Below, piece by piece: positions 1 through 19,976 of a stretch of 64,000 nucleotides of DNA. This DNA comes from a virus: positions 1-64,000 of the IMG/VR virus record IMGVR_UViG_3300027749_003047; one strand, written 5' to 3'. The notes below the pieces were generated by a model. It made no database searches and had not been told where the DNA came from. It saw nothing but the letters and a program-made list of their open reading frames with translations. Position 1 is the stretch's first letter. Every line of letters starts with the position of its first letter. The translations under genes and the position numbers were made by a program.

Positions 1-882
1 CCATTCTTTGTAAGTAATGACTTGTTCTTCTGCAATAACAATATTGCGGGCACGTTGATATAACTGTTCACCCGTCCAAGATGGATTAGCCGCACGTAGC
101 TGATCAACATGCCAGTTGTGTTCTCTAATGAATAATGTTTGTATAGACGTTAAATCCGGATTTTCAGTTCCACGGGGATCTCCAAACAAAAATGATCCAT
201 TAACAATGGGACCATATTGTCCGTTGCTAGATGTTAACAATTTGCCAGTAGTGGCGATTGAACCGCCTTCTCGCAATAATACTGGGTTAGTAAATCCACT
301 AACTGGTGTAACACCGGGAGGGTATGCAATACCATAAACTACACTACCATCGATCCATCCAGTTACATCGTTGATTGGTAGTGCAACAATGCCATTGATC
401 CCAGTACCTGCGGCAACCTGCGCACGAGATACAGGAATATGACTACCTGGTGTTAGGTTAGTATCTCCAGCAGGTACTATAACATCGATATTAGCACCGC
501 CAGTTCTTTCACTAGCTAGTTCATGAGTTATGAATTGACCCCATGCATACATGAATCCACTATAGCCAGTTGGATCAACAGTTTCACCTTCATTTACTTG
601 ATCCCATACTACTAAATTACTAACTGTGCGAGCATTGGCTAGATCAGTACGCATAGCATGTAAGCCATCTGTATAGCTGTTTACTGCATTTCGAGCAAAT
701 GGTGCTCCTGCACTATTGCGTAACGGTGCTGTAGGATGGTGCCCAGTTCCGTCGTAGCTTGGCGGCGGCACGCCGTTAAATCCTGCCGCAGGTATTAACG
801 GTAATGGTAAGTTAACCGATACTTGCTCAGGAAATGTTCCAAAACTATAACCTGTTGGTTGTGTCCAGATATTTAAAGGCAT
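1..882 (-). CDS. Animal-type haem peroxidase (3' end outside window)
   Basis: An open frame starts at ATG 882-880 and runs off the left edge, giving 294 visible N-terminal residues. It matches the animal haem peroxidase family (myeloperoxidase/peroxidasin type), which oxidises halides or organic substrates with H2O2. Visible motifs are YTDG and LANARTVSN (about 69-89), WGQFITHEL (114-122, distal His120), FGDPRGTENP (233-242, catalytic-type Arg237 and haem-contact-type Glu240), IREHN (252-256), and the helix ending AEEQVITY. The Asp that esterifies haem in mammalian enzymes is Thr119 here. The proximal His would lie beyond the edge. There is no signal peptide; the first 30 residues (W, PTGY, G, PEQ, LPLP) resemble leaders of phage virion proteins, which is my inference. 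It ends the fibre operon, 11 nt after the preceding stop. Confidence 0.88.
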   Translation of the reverse strand, partial: MPLNIWTQPTGYSFGTFPEQVSVNLPLPLIPAAGFNGVPPPSYDGTGHHPTAPLRNSAGAPFARNAVNSYTDGLHAMRTDLANARTVSNLVVWDQVNEGETVDPTGYSGFMYAWGQFITHELASERTGGANIDVIVPAGDTNLTPGSHIPVSRAQVAAGTGINGIVALPINDVTGWIDGSVVYGIAYPPGVTPVSGFTNPVLLREGGSIATTGKLLTSSNGQYGPIVNGSFLFGDPRGTENPDLTSIQTLFIREHNWHVDQLRAANPSWTGEQLYQRARNIVIAEEQVITYKEW

Positions 883-892
883 AATATTTTTA

Positions 893-922
893 GTTAACCC
901 AAGGCCGCAGCCATTGCCACAG
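893..922. repeat. 30-nt direct repeat, copy 1
   Basis: This 30-nt segment recurs at 1669-1698 with one mismatch. It covers the last codons and stop of the fibre gene ending at 894; both copies encode the same C-terminal end, VAMAAALG followed by stop. It is a likely site for recombination between fibre-tip genes. Confidence 0.85.
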
Positions 923-1643
923 ACAGTGCTCTTAGTGAACTAACAGCTGGGCTGGTAGTTGATAATATGGTGCCACTGGCTGGCAATGTTACTGAACTGT
1001 TTCCTATGAGATTTAAATTCAAATTGTAGCCGCCTGAAGTAACCAAATTCCCACTCAGTGTCACTTGATGGTCTTGTCCATCTTGAATTAGTGTAGTACC
1101 GGCAATAGTTCCAAAGTTTATGTGATTATTATTGGTTATAAAATTTGCCCCGAAATCCCAAGAGTATCCTTTGGCATTTGTTTCAAATCCAGTGGGTGCG
1201 GCGATAGTACCCATGTCTACTGTGAGATTGTTTGTGTTTAACAGTAATGATAGTAAATTTTCGCTTATACGTTGATCATATCCATACACTGTGGTTTGTG
1301 CATCGCCACCGGTGATTTTGTAATTGTTTAAATTCAAATTTGCACTCAGCGACGGTGTAGTATCGCTAGATAATATAGTCTTGGCTTCTAGGTTTACAGT
1401 TGTGGCTGTACCGGTCAAGACCACAGTATTTCCTGTGCTGGTTAGTGTTTTTAACTCTGCATTATTGTTAAGTATGTCTTTGAAAATACCAGTGCCAGTG
1501 CCCAGATTAGTAACACCGGTTATTCCTACACTTTGACTGATAGCAAGAAAATTAGCATTTACCTTGGTAAAAGCACTGCGCAAATCATCGCCTGTGCCGT
1601 CGTTTGCGTATGATCCGATATTAATTTGTAATGGTGCTGTCAT
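894..1643 (-). CDS. Virion fibre protein with NDGTGD N-terminal motif
   Basis: A 249-residue protein, probably a fibre or tail-decoration protein. I place the start at ATG 1643 rather than at the longer in-frame TTG-type extension, because MTAPLQINIGSYANDGTGD then aligns with the starts of its two paralogues at 1924 and 15174, and an AGAGAG element lies just upstream. The N-terminal block (ANDGTGD...LRSAFTKVNANF, about 13-36) is the shared attachment-type motif. The rest is low-complexity, Thr/Asn/Gly-rich beta sequence. It ends in [11 protein letters not shown], nearly identical to the end of the next upstream gene. A GGTAAATA box at 1661-1668 is a weak late-promoter candidate. Exact virion position is unknown. 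Confidence 0.75.
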   Translation of the reverse strand: MTAPLQINIGSYANDGTGDDLRSAFTKVNANFLAISQSVGITGVTNLGTGTGIFKDILNNNAELKTLTSTGNTVVLTGTATTVNLEAKTILSSDTTPSLSANLNLNNYKITGGDAQTTVYGYDQRISENLLSLLLNTNNLTVDMGTIAAPTGFETNAKGYSWDFGANFITNNNHINFGTIAGTTLIQDGQDHQVTLSGNLVTSGGYNLNLNLIGNSSVTLPASGTILSTTSPAVSSLRALSVAMAAALG

Positions 1644-1668
1644 AGTAGACTCTCTTTTAGTATTTACC

Positions 1669-15174
<13,506 letters not shown>

Positions 15175-15177
15175 TTA

Positions 15178-15501
15178 TTAAACTCCAAAGCTAGAACCGC
15201 AACCGCATGTTGTTTGTGCGTTGGGATTCTTTATGCTGAATGAACTGCCCTGTAAATCTTCTTTATAATCTATCTCTGCACCTGTAAGATACTGCATACT
15301 CATTGCATCTACAAGTACTCGAAATTCGTCTAAGGGAATTGTAAAATCATCTTCATTTGCTATTTCATCGAATGTGAAGCCATAGCTGAATCCGCTACAC
15401 CCGCCGCCCTGTACAAATGTACGCAGTGCTAGGTTAGGATTGCCCTCTTCGTAGATCAAATCTTTAATTTTAGTCTTGGCCGAAGCAGAAATAGTGATCA
15501 T
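15178..15501 (-). CDS. A-type Fe-S cluster carrier (IscA/ErpA/HesB family)
   Basis: A 107-residue protein of the HesB/IscA family, which carries Fe-S clusters to apoproteins. The three cluster cysteines are present: Cys35 in GGGCSGFSY, and Cys99 and Cys101 in the C-terminal TCGCGSSF. I chose ATG 15501 over the upstream ATG at 15528 because AAGGGA lies at SD distance and the protein then begins, as in the family, at MITISASAK. Its stop lies 3 nt before the giant fibre gene's ATG, so the two are probably co-transcribed. Family members occur in other T4-like aquatic phages. Here it may supply Fe-S enzymes such as the radical SAM proteins at 31-51 kb, or a virion protein; both are inference. Confidence 0.93.
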   Translation of the reverse strand: MITISASAKTKIKDLIYEEGNPNLALRTFVQGGGCSGFSYGFTFDEIANEDDFTIPLDEFRVLVDAMSMQYLTGAEIDYKEDLQGSSFSIKNPNAQTTCGCGSSFGV

Positions 15502-15559
15502 GTTGTCCCTTGTTGTAATATTTAGCATAGAATTTTATAACCTTAATGTAAATACATTA

Positions 15560-15847
15560 ATGTATATCAGAACAGAACAGCGACAAAACCACTATGTAAG
15601 AACCAGTAATCGGGGATTTACTCACACCTATGTGCGAGAAAAGCAAGTACTTGTGTTCAGATGCGACTGTTGTCAGGAAGTGTTTACACGAGATAGGGGA
15701 TCAATGGATCCCAAGCGACTAAGCAACAATGTATACCATGTGTGTGGTGATTGTGACGCTAAAAAGTTTGCCCAGCTCAAGGGCGTGGAAGCTAGAAAAG
15801 TATGGTCAATGCCGGCCAGCAGTCTTAAGACACTCGACCAACTCTAG
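15560..15847 (+). CDS. Small zinc-finger-like phage protein
   Basis: A 95-residue protein read from ATG 15560, where MYIRTEQRQ begins; an upstream extension would overlap the IscA leader. The core is a Cys-rich segment, FRCDCCQEVF then, after MDPKRLSNN, HVCGDCDAKKFAQ, giving a CxxC...CxxC pattern likely to bind zinc. It ends with a WSMPASSLKTL tail. The arrangement matches a short uncharacterised family I recognise from T4-like aquatic phages. No clear SD precedes the start. It is transcribed divergently from iscA and its 3' end overlaps the SOD gene by 23 nt. Function unknown; a nucleic-acid-binding or adaptor role is a guess. Confidence 0.7.
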   Translation: MYIRTEQRQNHYVRTSNRGFTHTYVREKQVLVFRCDCCQEVFTRDRGSMDPKRLSNNVYHVCGDCDAKKFAQLKGVEARKVWSMPASSLKTLDQL

Positions 15848-16385
15848 AGCCAATCACATTCCAGTTGATTATTTTGTAGATGTTTCGCAAGTAGGCTTTT
15901 TTGTCAGCTTGATAATCCAAAGCCCAAGCATGTTCCCACCAGTCAATCAGCAGTATGATATCCATTCGAATCTCATGATTCTTGATAGTTTTGATTGACC
16001 CATCACGAGCCAGGTATACCCAACCAGACCCCTGTATACCCATAGCTGACTTTTGCACTTTGTCTCGGAAATTTTCAAAAGTCTTAAAGTGTTTGTTGAT
16101 AAAATTCAAAGCTATGTGATCGGGATGATTGTTACCTGTGGGTTTATGAAACTGTTTGAAATAAATGTCATGTAAAAAAGCACCTGCTTCGTTGAAGTCG
16201 GGATCTCCTTCACCTTTGTTGTAGCGATCTACATATCCTTTGTACAGTGTTCCATAATGATAGTTTATAGTATCTTCACTTTTGACTGGCTCTAAATCAT
16301 CCTTGGCGTATGGCAAGGGAGATTGCTCCAATGTTTTGGGAGAGTAGCCCTCATTTAAACTAACGTACCTAATAAAGTTATACAT
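15825..16385 (-). CDS. Fe/Mn superoxide dismutase family protein
   Basis: 186 residues of the Fe/Mn SOD fold, which dismutates superoxide to O2 and H2O2. The N-terminal domain shows PLPYAKDDLEP (about 23-33) and NYHYG with metal ligand His43. The second ligand is His72 in AGAFLHDIYF. The C-terminal domain has GSGWVYLARDG (119-129) and IDWWEHAWALDYQ, giving Asp148 and His152. Gateway Tyr51 is kept, but the His usually four residues after the first ligand is Leu47. The position of the active-site Gln seems to be taken by His137 in KNHE, a pattern I associate with some archaeal SODs. About 20 extra N-terminal residues precede the fold. No signal peptide, so it is cytosolic or packaged. Confidence 0.9.
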   Translation of the reverse strand: MYNFIRYVSLNEGYSPKTLEQSPLPYAKDDLEPVKSEDTINYHYGTLYKGYVDRYNKGEGDPDFNEAGAFLHDIYFKQFHKPTGNNHPDHIALNFINKHFKTFENFRDKVQKSAMGIQGSGWVYLARDGSIKTIKNHEIRMDIILLIDWWEHAWALDYQADKKAYLRNIYKIINWNVIGSRVGRVS

Positions 16386-16397
16386 AATGATATTTAT

Positions 16398-16405
16398 TAT
16401 AAATA
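16398..16405 (+). promoter_or_regulatory. T4-type late promoter TATAAATA
   Basis: Exact match to the T4 late-promoter box, ending 20 nt before the ATG at 16426, with SD AGGAG between. The surrounding 15 nt (16391-16405) read TATTTATTATAAATA, a near-palindrome that also gives AATAAATA on the other strand just before the SOD gene. Confidence 0.85.
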
Positions 16406-16425
16406 TTGGACTAGGAGATTTAACT

Positions 16426-16641
16426 ATGTTACATCACATTAAAAAACTATTTGGTATTAAGCCTAAAGCAGTAGAAGCAGAAGTTCCTTATAAAGTGGAA
16501 ACTCCTGCACCTACAGCAGTTGCTGAACAAGCTACACAAGCAGTTGTAGAATCTATGGCACCAGCTAAGAAAAAGCCAGCGGCTAAGAAAGCACCAGCTG
16601 TTAAAAAGCCACGTGCTCCACGTAAGCCTAAAGCAGTTTAA
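16426..16641 (+). CDS. Small basic Lys/Ala/Pro-rich protein
   Basis: A 71-residue protein starting at ATG 16426, behind AGGAG and an exact late promoter. The N-terminus MLHHIKKLFGIKPK is a short amphipathic stretch. The middle is acidic and Ala/Pro-rich, and the last 25 residues are KKKPAAKK/KKPRAPRKPK repeats like histone H1 or bacterial DNA-compacting tails. Late expression and a strongly basic disordered tail fit a DNA-binding, packaging-associated or capsid-internal protein (inference). Its 3' end overlaps the convergent uvsE gene by 14 nt. Confidence 0.75.
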   Translation: MLHHIKKLFGIKPKAVEAEVPYKVETPAPTAVAEQATQAVVESMAPAKKKPAAKKAPAVKKPRAPRKPKAV

Positions 16642-17653
16642 GTAGTTTAGCTTGCTCGTATAGAGCAAAGCTAGCCAAGTTCTTACCCTTAGATTCGCAC
16701 ATAATATCGTGTGTTTCTAAAAAGCTCAAGGCCCATTCACTAACTTTTGTATTCCAATAAAAGTCAGAGTGGGCTCTGAGCTTTTGCTTTTTGTAACCGT
16801 CTAAAAGAAGCTGTTTATGGTCTGGTGGAACCATTGGATCGTGTCCAACAAGATAGTCTTCTCTTGATATGGAGTAATGCATAGTAGGACGAAGGCCGCG
16901 CCAGCTGTCAACAACCCGTGTAACTCGGATATCGCTAGGATCTAAGTAACTTCCTTCTCGAATCCAAAAATGATGAACGTCAAGAACAATAGGTATAATA
17001 TCGCTAATAGTGAGACAATCATCTAGCCCCCATGAGTTTTCTTCGTTTTCGATTGTAATACAGTTTCGAGCTTCGGGTGTTAGTTTTCCGTAGGCTCGTC
17101 TGATACCTTCGGGACCTTGTTTACCTGATATGTGTACATTGATTTTAAAGTCTTGAAACGACTTTCCATAGCCCATCCAGCGGGCCATGTCTGTGTGATA
17201 TTCGAACTCTGCGATTGAGCGTTCGACAATGCCTGGGTTATCGCTTGCCAGGACAGTAAACTGCCCAGGATGCATAGACAACCGAACATTGCTATTGCGA
17301 GCAAGATCGCCCACTCTTTTAAACGCGGTTTCGGCGTATGAAACCACGTCAGGTTTACGCCAATAATCAGCAAAGTCAGCGTGAGTATAAACAGGGAGAA
17401 TGTCACTGCTAATCCTAACCATCCTAAGATGAGGGTCAAGTGTGCTGACACGTTCTACCAACTTTCGAGTTGCCTCGATATTGCCTACCATTAGGTCCCA
17501 TAACTTTTGTTCCGCTTGATCTCTCGATTGTCTATTTAACCAAGAAACTGTAGTCGAACCAGTGTTGTATTTTTTTGCATCGTCTTTTGGACTGATACCG
17601 TCCACTTGATCTGGACGATCGATCCACTTGCAGGCAAAGCCGAGACGTTTCAT
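16628..17653 (-). CDS. uvsE: UV damage endonuclease (UvsE/UVDE)
   Basis: 341 residues of the UVDE TIM-barrel family, which nicks DNA 5' of pyrimidine dimers, 6-4 photoproducts and abasic sites using a multi-metal centre. Recognisable blocks are MKRLGFACKW at the N-terminus, RMVRISSDILPVYTH, VRLSMHPGQFTVL with the metal-binding His, INVHISGKQG, ITIENEENSWGLDD (catalytic acidic cluster), VLDVHHFWI and the C-terminal HSDFYWNTK. Length is typical for the family. Its ATG overlaps the upstream gene's TAA (TAATG), so it is the third gene of the queD operon read from the sigma70 promoter at 18426-18453, which suggests early expression and a role in keeping the phage genome intact in sunlit water. Confidence 0.93.
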   Translation of the reverse strand: MKRLGFACKWIDRPDQVDGISPKDDAKKYNTGSTTVSWLNRQSRDQAEQKLWDLMVGNIEATRKLVERVSTLDPHLRMVRISSDILPVYTHADFADYWRKPDVVSYAETAFKRVGDLARNSNVRLSMHPGQFTVLASDNPGIVERSIAEFEYHTDMARWMGYGKSFQDFKINVHISGKQGPEGIRRAYGKLTPEARNCITIENEENSWGLDDCLTISDIIPIVLDVHHFWIREGSYLDPSDIRVTRVVDSWRGLRPTMHYSISREDYLVGHDPMVPPDHKQLLLDGYKKQKLRAHSDFYWNTKVSEWALSFLETHDIMCESKGKNLASFALYEQAKLLKLL

Positions 17654-17898
17654 TAGTGTAGCCAGTAGTTTATAATACCTATAGTATACATGAAACAGAC
17701 GACAAATTCAACTGTTATGAGCGACCATTTGCGCCAGATAATACCTACTATTAACCAAAGTACATTGGTTAATAGACTGATATATAGATAAGTTGGATAG
17801 TAGTTAAGAGAGGTCAACGCCACTGAACATAAAAATGATACAGTAGCGAGCCACTCAATATAAAAATCAACCTTCGTAGGTAGCCGAATTTGCGCCAT
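17653..17898 (-). CDS. Small multi-pass membrane protein
   Basis: 81 residues with about three hydrophobic helices (roughly 13-30, 34-52 and 58-79), separated by short polar turns such as WRKWSL. No enzymatic motif is visible. The pattern is loosely like half of a PnuC or PQ-loop transporter, but too short to assign. It overlaps queD by 32 nt and uvsE by 1 nt and so belongs to the same operon. Confidence 0.6.
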   Translation of the reverse strand: MAQIRLPTKVDFYIEWLATVSFLCSVALTSLNYYPTYLYISLLTNVLWLIVGIIWRKWSLITVEFVVCFMYTIGIINYWLH

Positions 17899-18352
17899 GT
17901 TCGAACACCTCGACCGATTTGATTCTTACTGTTGGATTAATTGGATAACGCATATCACCACTTGCCAAAAGTTCAGCCATTTTATCGTAGGCTATTTTAG
18001 CAAACATTTCACAGCCTACTCCGGGCACAATGCGTAGATCACATATTCCGCTGTCTTCAAAACCGCCCTTAATTGCATTTAGTTTTTGGAATGTTTCTAA
18101 GTGAGGATCATCTTCTGCGATTACTAACGTGTGATCAAACATATAGTCTGCCCACGCTTTAAATTCTTTAAGCCCACCAAAGTCCATACACCAGTTTTTG
18201 TCATCTAGTGTATCGCATTCAAAGATTAGCTTGATGCCGATTGAGTAACCATGTAGTGTCGAGCAGTGGCTGTGTGTGGCACGCCATTGTCTAAAACAGC
18301 ATGATAAGCCGCGGTCGTTTCCGTAAGTTTTTGTTGAGTAAAATTTTGCCAT
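17867..18352 (-). CDS. queD: QueD-like 6-carboxytetrahydropterin synthase
   Basis: 161 residues of the PTPS/QueD fold, which converts dihydroneopterin triphosphate to 6-carboxytetrahydropterin on the route to preQ0, queuosine and 7-deazaguanine DNA bases. Signatures: RATHSHCSTLHGYSIG (catalytic Cys and zinc His), CMDFGGLKEF, DYMFDHTLVI, and the C-terminal VEVFEHGANSATY. The usual LHGH zinc motif reads LHGY, so one canonical zinc His is replaced by Tyr; I recall the same form in other phage QueD proteins. SD AAGGAG lies 7 nt upstream of ATG 18352. It is the first gene after the promoter at 18426-18453. No other preQ0 genes are in the window. Confidence 0.9.
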   Translation of the reverse strand: MAKFYSTKTYGNDRGLSCCFRQWRATHSHCSTLHGYSIGIKLIFECDTLDDKNWCMDFGGLKEFKAWADYMFDHTLVIAEDDPHLETFQKLNAIKGGFEDSGICDLRIVPGVGCEMFAKIAYDKMAELLASGDMRYPINPTVRIKSVEVFEHGANSATYEG

Positions 18353-18425
18353 TGTAATCTCCTTGATTAAGCAATGGCATGCAGAGTTTATATTGCGGGA
18401 TGAATGCCTAAGTCCGCATATAGTA

Positions 18426-18453
18426 ATTATACAGATTTAACTGTAAAGGTCAA
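18426..18453 (-). promoter_or_regulatory. Sigma70 promoter of the queD-uvsE operon
   Basis: On the minus strand TTGACC (18453-18448), a 16-nt spacer and TATAAT (18431-18426). The spacer holds a 5-bp inverted repeat, TACAG/CTGTA. Transcription should start near 18419, giving a leader of about 67 nt before queD with a weak 5-bp hairpin (18394-18418). Confidence 0.8.
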
Positions 18454-18455
18454 CT

Positions 18456-19907
18456 CTATTGGCTAGCAATCAATCCAAACGGCGCCCATGCTCCTGGGGT
18501 TCCACTGGCTGTACAAATCCAACCCGCATATCCGCCTGGCTGCGGTCCTATGTTCCAGCAAATGTCGCCCTGTGTAAATGTACCACTACTTGGAACACCT
18601 ATACCATTGGTAAACTTTTTGCCGCCGATACTGACATCACCGTTGACGCTGAACTGTACACCCGGTTCTGGATTGTTTACATTCACGCTCAACGGTCCAA
18701 ATATCTTGACCGGAGCAGTTTGTACATCTCTATTGCCTATGATAGTTTGATTGCCATAGGCTGTGATCACTGGTTGTCCTTCATATGAGAAGCCACCGGA
18801 TCCATACACTGTGTTATCCACTGTTAGAGATCCAGCTGTGATTGATTTTACCACTGCAGGACCGCTCACGTGCAGATCACTCAGTATGCCTAATTTGGTC
18901 AAATTGCTGATAGTGATAGATGATCCCAGGGTGCCGGCGCTAAGGGCCACTTCACCGTTGATATGATACGAGCGATCTTTGTCAAGATCAAAGTTTTCTG
19001 TAGTCCAAAGTCTGCGAGGATGATCCATCATGACCAACTGATGTGATAAAGCACCACTGGTCCATACTAGACCTGTACCAAACATACTGGATTCTTGCGT
19101 GGATACGAATTCTACGCTTTTTGGTATGCCTGTGCTGCCAGCTGATTCGATACGATCAGCATAGATAGTACCGTAAACACGTAGCACAGCACCGTTGCTT
19201 TGAGCGTTGCCTATCTGCACTTCGCCCATATTCTTGACTGTGATACGTGGAATATTGTCTGTAACAATAGCAAGATCGTGACTGCTGTGTGTACCAATGG
19301 CACCTAGACTGATCTGCGGACTGCCTATAGTGAGTTCCACGTTGTTGTCTAAAATACTGAGCGAACTGTTGGGCTCGGGTGTGCCTATACCAATTCTATT
19401 ACTGTCGCTGTCAATGTAAACAAAGTCTGCAAATGTGCTACTGCCGGACACTGCAAGTGAATTTAGAGTGCCTATACTGGTCAGGCTACTGTTGGTAATA
19501 GTGGCACCCAAACTGTTACTGGTAAGCACAGCAATGTTGTCAATACGGTAACTGGATTCTGCTGTGATGTCAAAACTAGCGTTGGCCCAAATTCTGCTAC
19601 CCGAACGATACACCAGTTGTGTTTGTCCAGTACCCCAGCTCCAGGTAAAACCTTTGCCGTTTAGTTCAGCTTCTGAGTTGTAAATCCAATTGCCTACAGA
19701 TGCTAGACTGCCGTTTTCTGTGATTAAATTCTTAACATTGAACGTGTCGGCCGTGATGGTTCCAGCAACAACTAGATTGTTGTCGATCTGTACAGAGTTG
19801 ATTACTTCAAGACTTCCAGAATGGATTATGCTCCCTGATGTGTATTTCAGGGCTACTTTGTCCATTATGACGGTGCCGTCTTCTGTTACATTTAATAGTT
19901 GGGCCAT
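18456..19907 (-). CDS. Tail-fibre protein with C-terminal W-SGTPG-W motif
   Basis: 483 residues of beta-rich, Ser/Gly/Thr/Asn-rich sequence. It includes segments common in phage fibres (RIGIGTPEPNSSLSILDNN, VFSVNGDVSIGGKK-type repeats) and a C-terminal tip, GDICWNIGPQPGGYAGW then TASGTPGAWAPFGLI, a motif frequent at fibre ends. A duplicated pattern (GKGFTWSWGTGQTQLVYRSG and GTGLVWTSGALSHQLVMM) suggests two related shaft domains around residues 85-110 and 275-300. The start ATG 19907 follows GAGA, with a GATAAATA late-like box 19 nt further up. It is divergent from the next fibre gene, so both are probably late. Confidence 0.8.
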   Translation of the reverse strand: MAQLLNVTEDGTVIMDKVALKYTSGSIIHSGSLEVINSVQIDNNLVVAGTITADTFNVKNLITENGSLASVGNWIYNSEAELNGKGFTWSWGTGQTQLVYRSGSRIWANASFDITAESSYRIDNIAVLTSNSLGATITNSSLTSIGTLNSLAVSGSSTFADFVYIDSDSNRIGIGTPEPNSSLSILDNNVELTIGSPQISLGAIGTHSSHDLAIVTDNIPRITVKNMGEVQIGNAQSNGAVLRVYGTIYADRIESAGSTGIPKSVEFVSTQESSMFGTGLVWTSGALSHQLVMMDHPRRLWTTENFDLDKDRSYHINGEVALSAGTLGSSITISNLTKLGILSDLHVSGPAVVKSITAGSLTVDNTVYGSGGFSYEGQPVITAYGNQTIIGNRDVQTAPVKIFGPLSVNVNNPEPGVQFSVNGDVSIGGKKFTNGIGVPSSGTFTQGDICWNIGPQPGGYAGWICTASGTPGAWAPFGLIASQ

Positions 19908-19925
19908 ATAGGGTTCTCTTTCAAG

Positions 19926-19933
19926 TATTTATC
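19926..19933 (-). promoter_or_regulatory. Late-like promoter GATAAATA
   Basis: One mismatch to TATAAATA, located 19 nt upstream of the fibre ATG at 19907, the same spacing as the exact late boxes elsewhere in the window. Confidence 0.6.
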
Positions 19934-19948
19934 TTAAGCCCAAATTAC

Positions 19949-19956
19949 ACTAAATA
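19949..19956 (+). promoter_or_regulatory. Possible late promoter ACTAAATA
   Basis: Two mismatches to TATAAATA but at the expected distance, 20 nt before ATG 19977, with AGAGGA as SD. The fibre gene it would serve is otherwise without a promoter. Confidence 0.4.
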
Positions 19957-19976
19957 TCATATAAAGAGGACTTTTT

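Noticed and set aside
1661-1668. GGTAAATA as a late promoter for the fibre gene at 1643
   Set aside because: Two mismatches to the box; spacing is right but evidence is too thin to list as a feature.
17080-17451. Hydrophobic 123-residue frame inside uvsE, same strand
   Set aside because: It lies wholly within the well-supported UvsE frame, has no SD, and its hydrophobicity follows from reading that gene in another phase.
18353-18425. preQ1 riboswitch upstream of queD
   Set aside because: No A-rich tail or pseudoknot of the known preQ1 classes could be seen; only a weak 5-bp hairpin.
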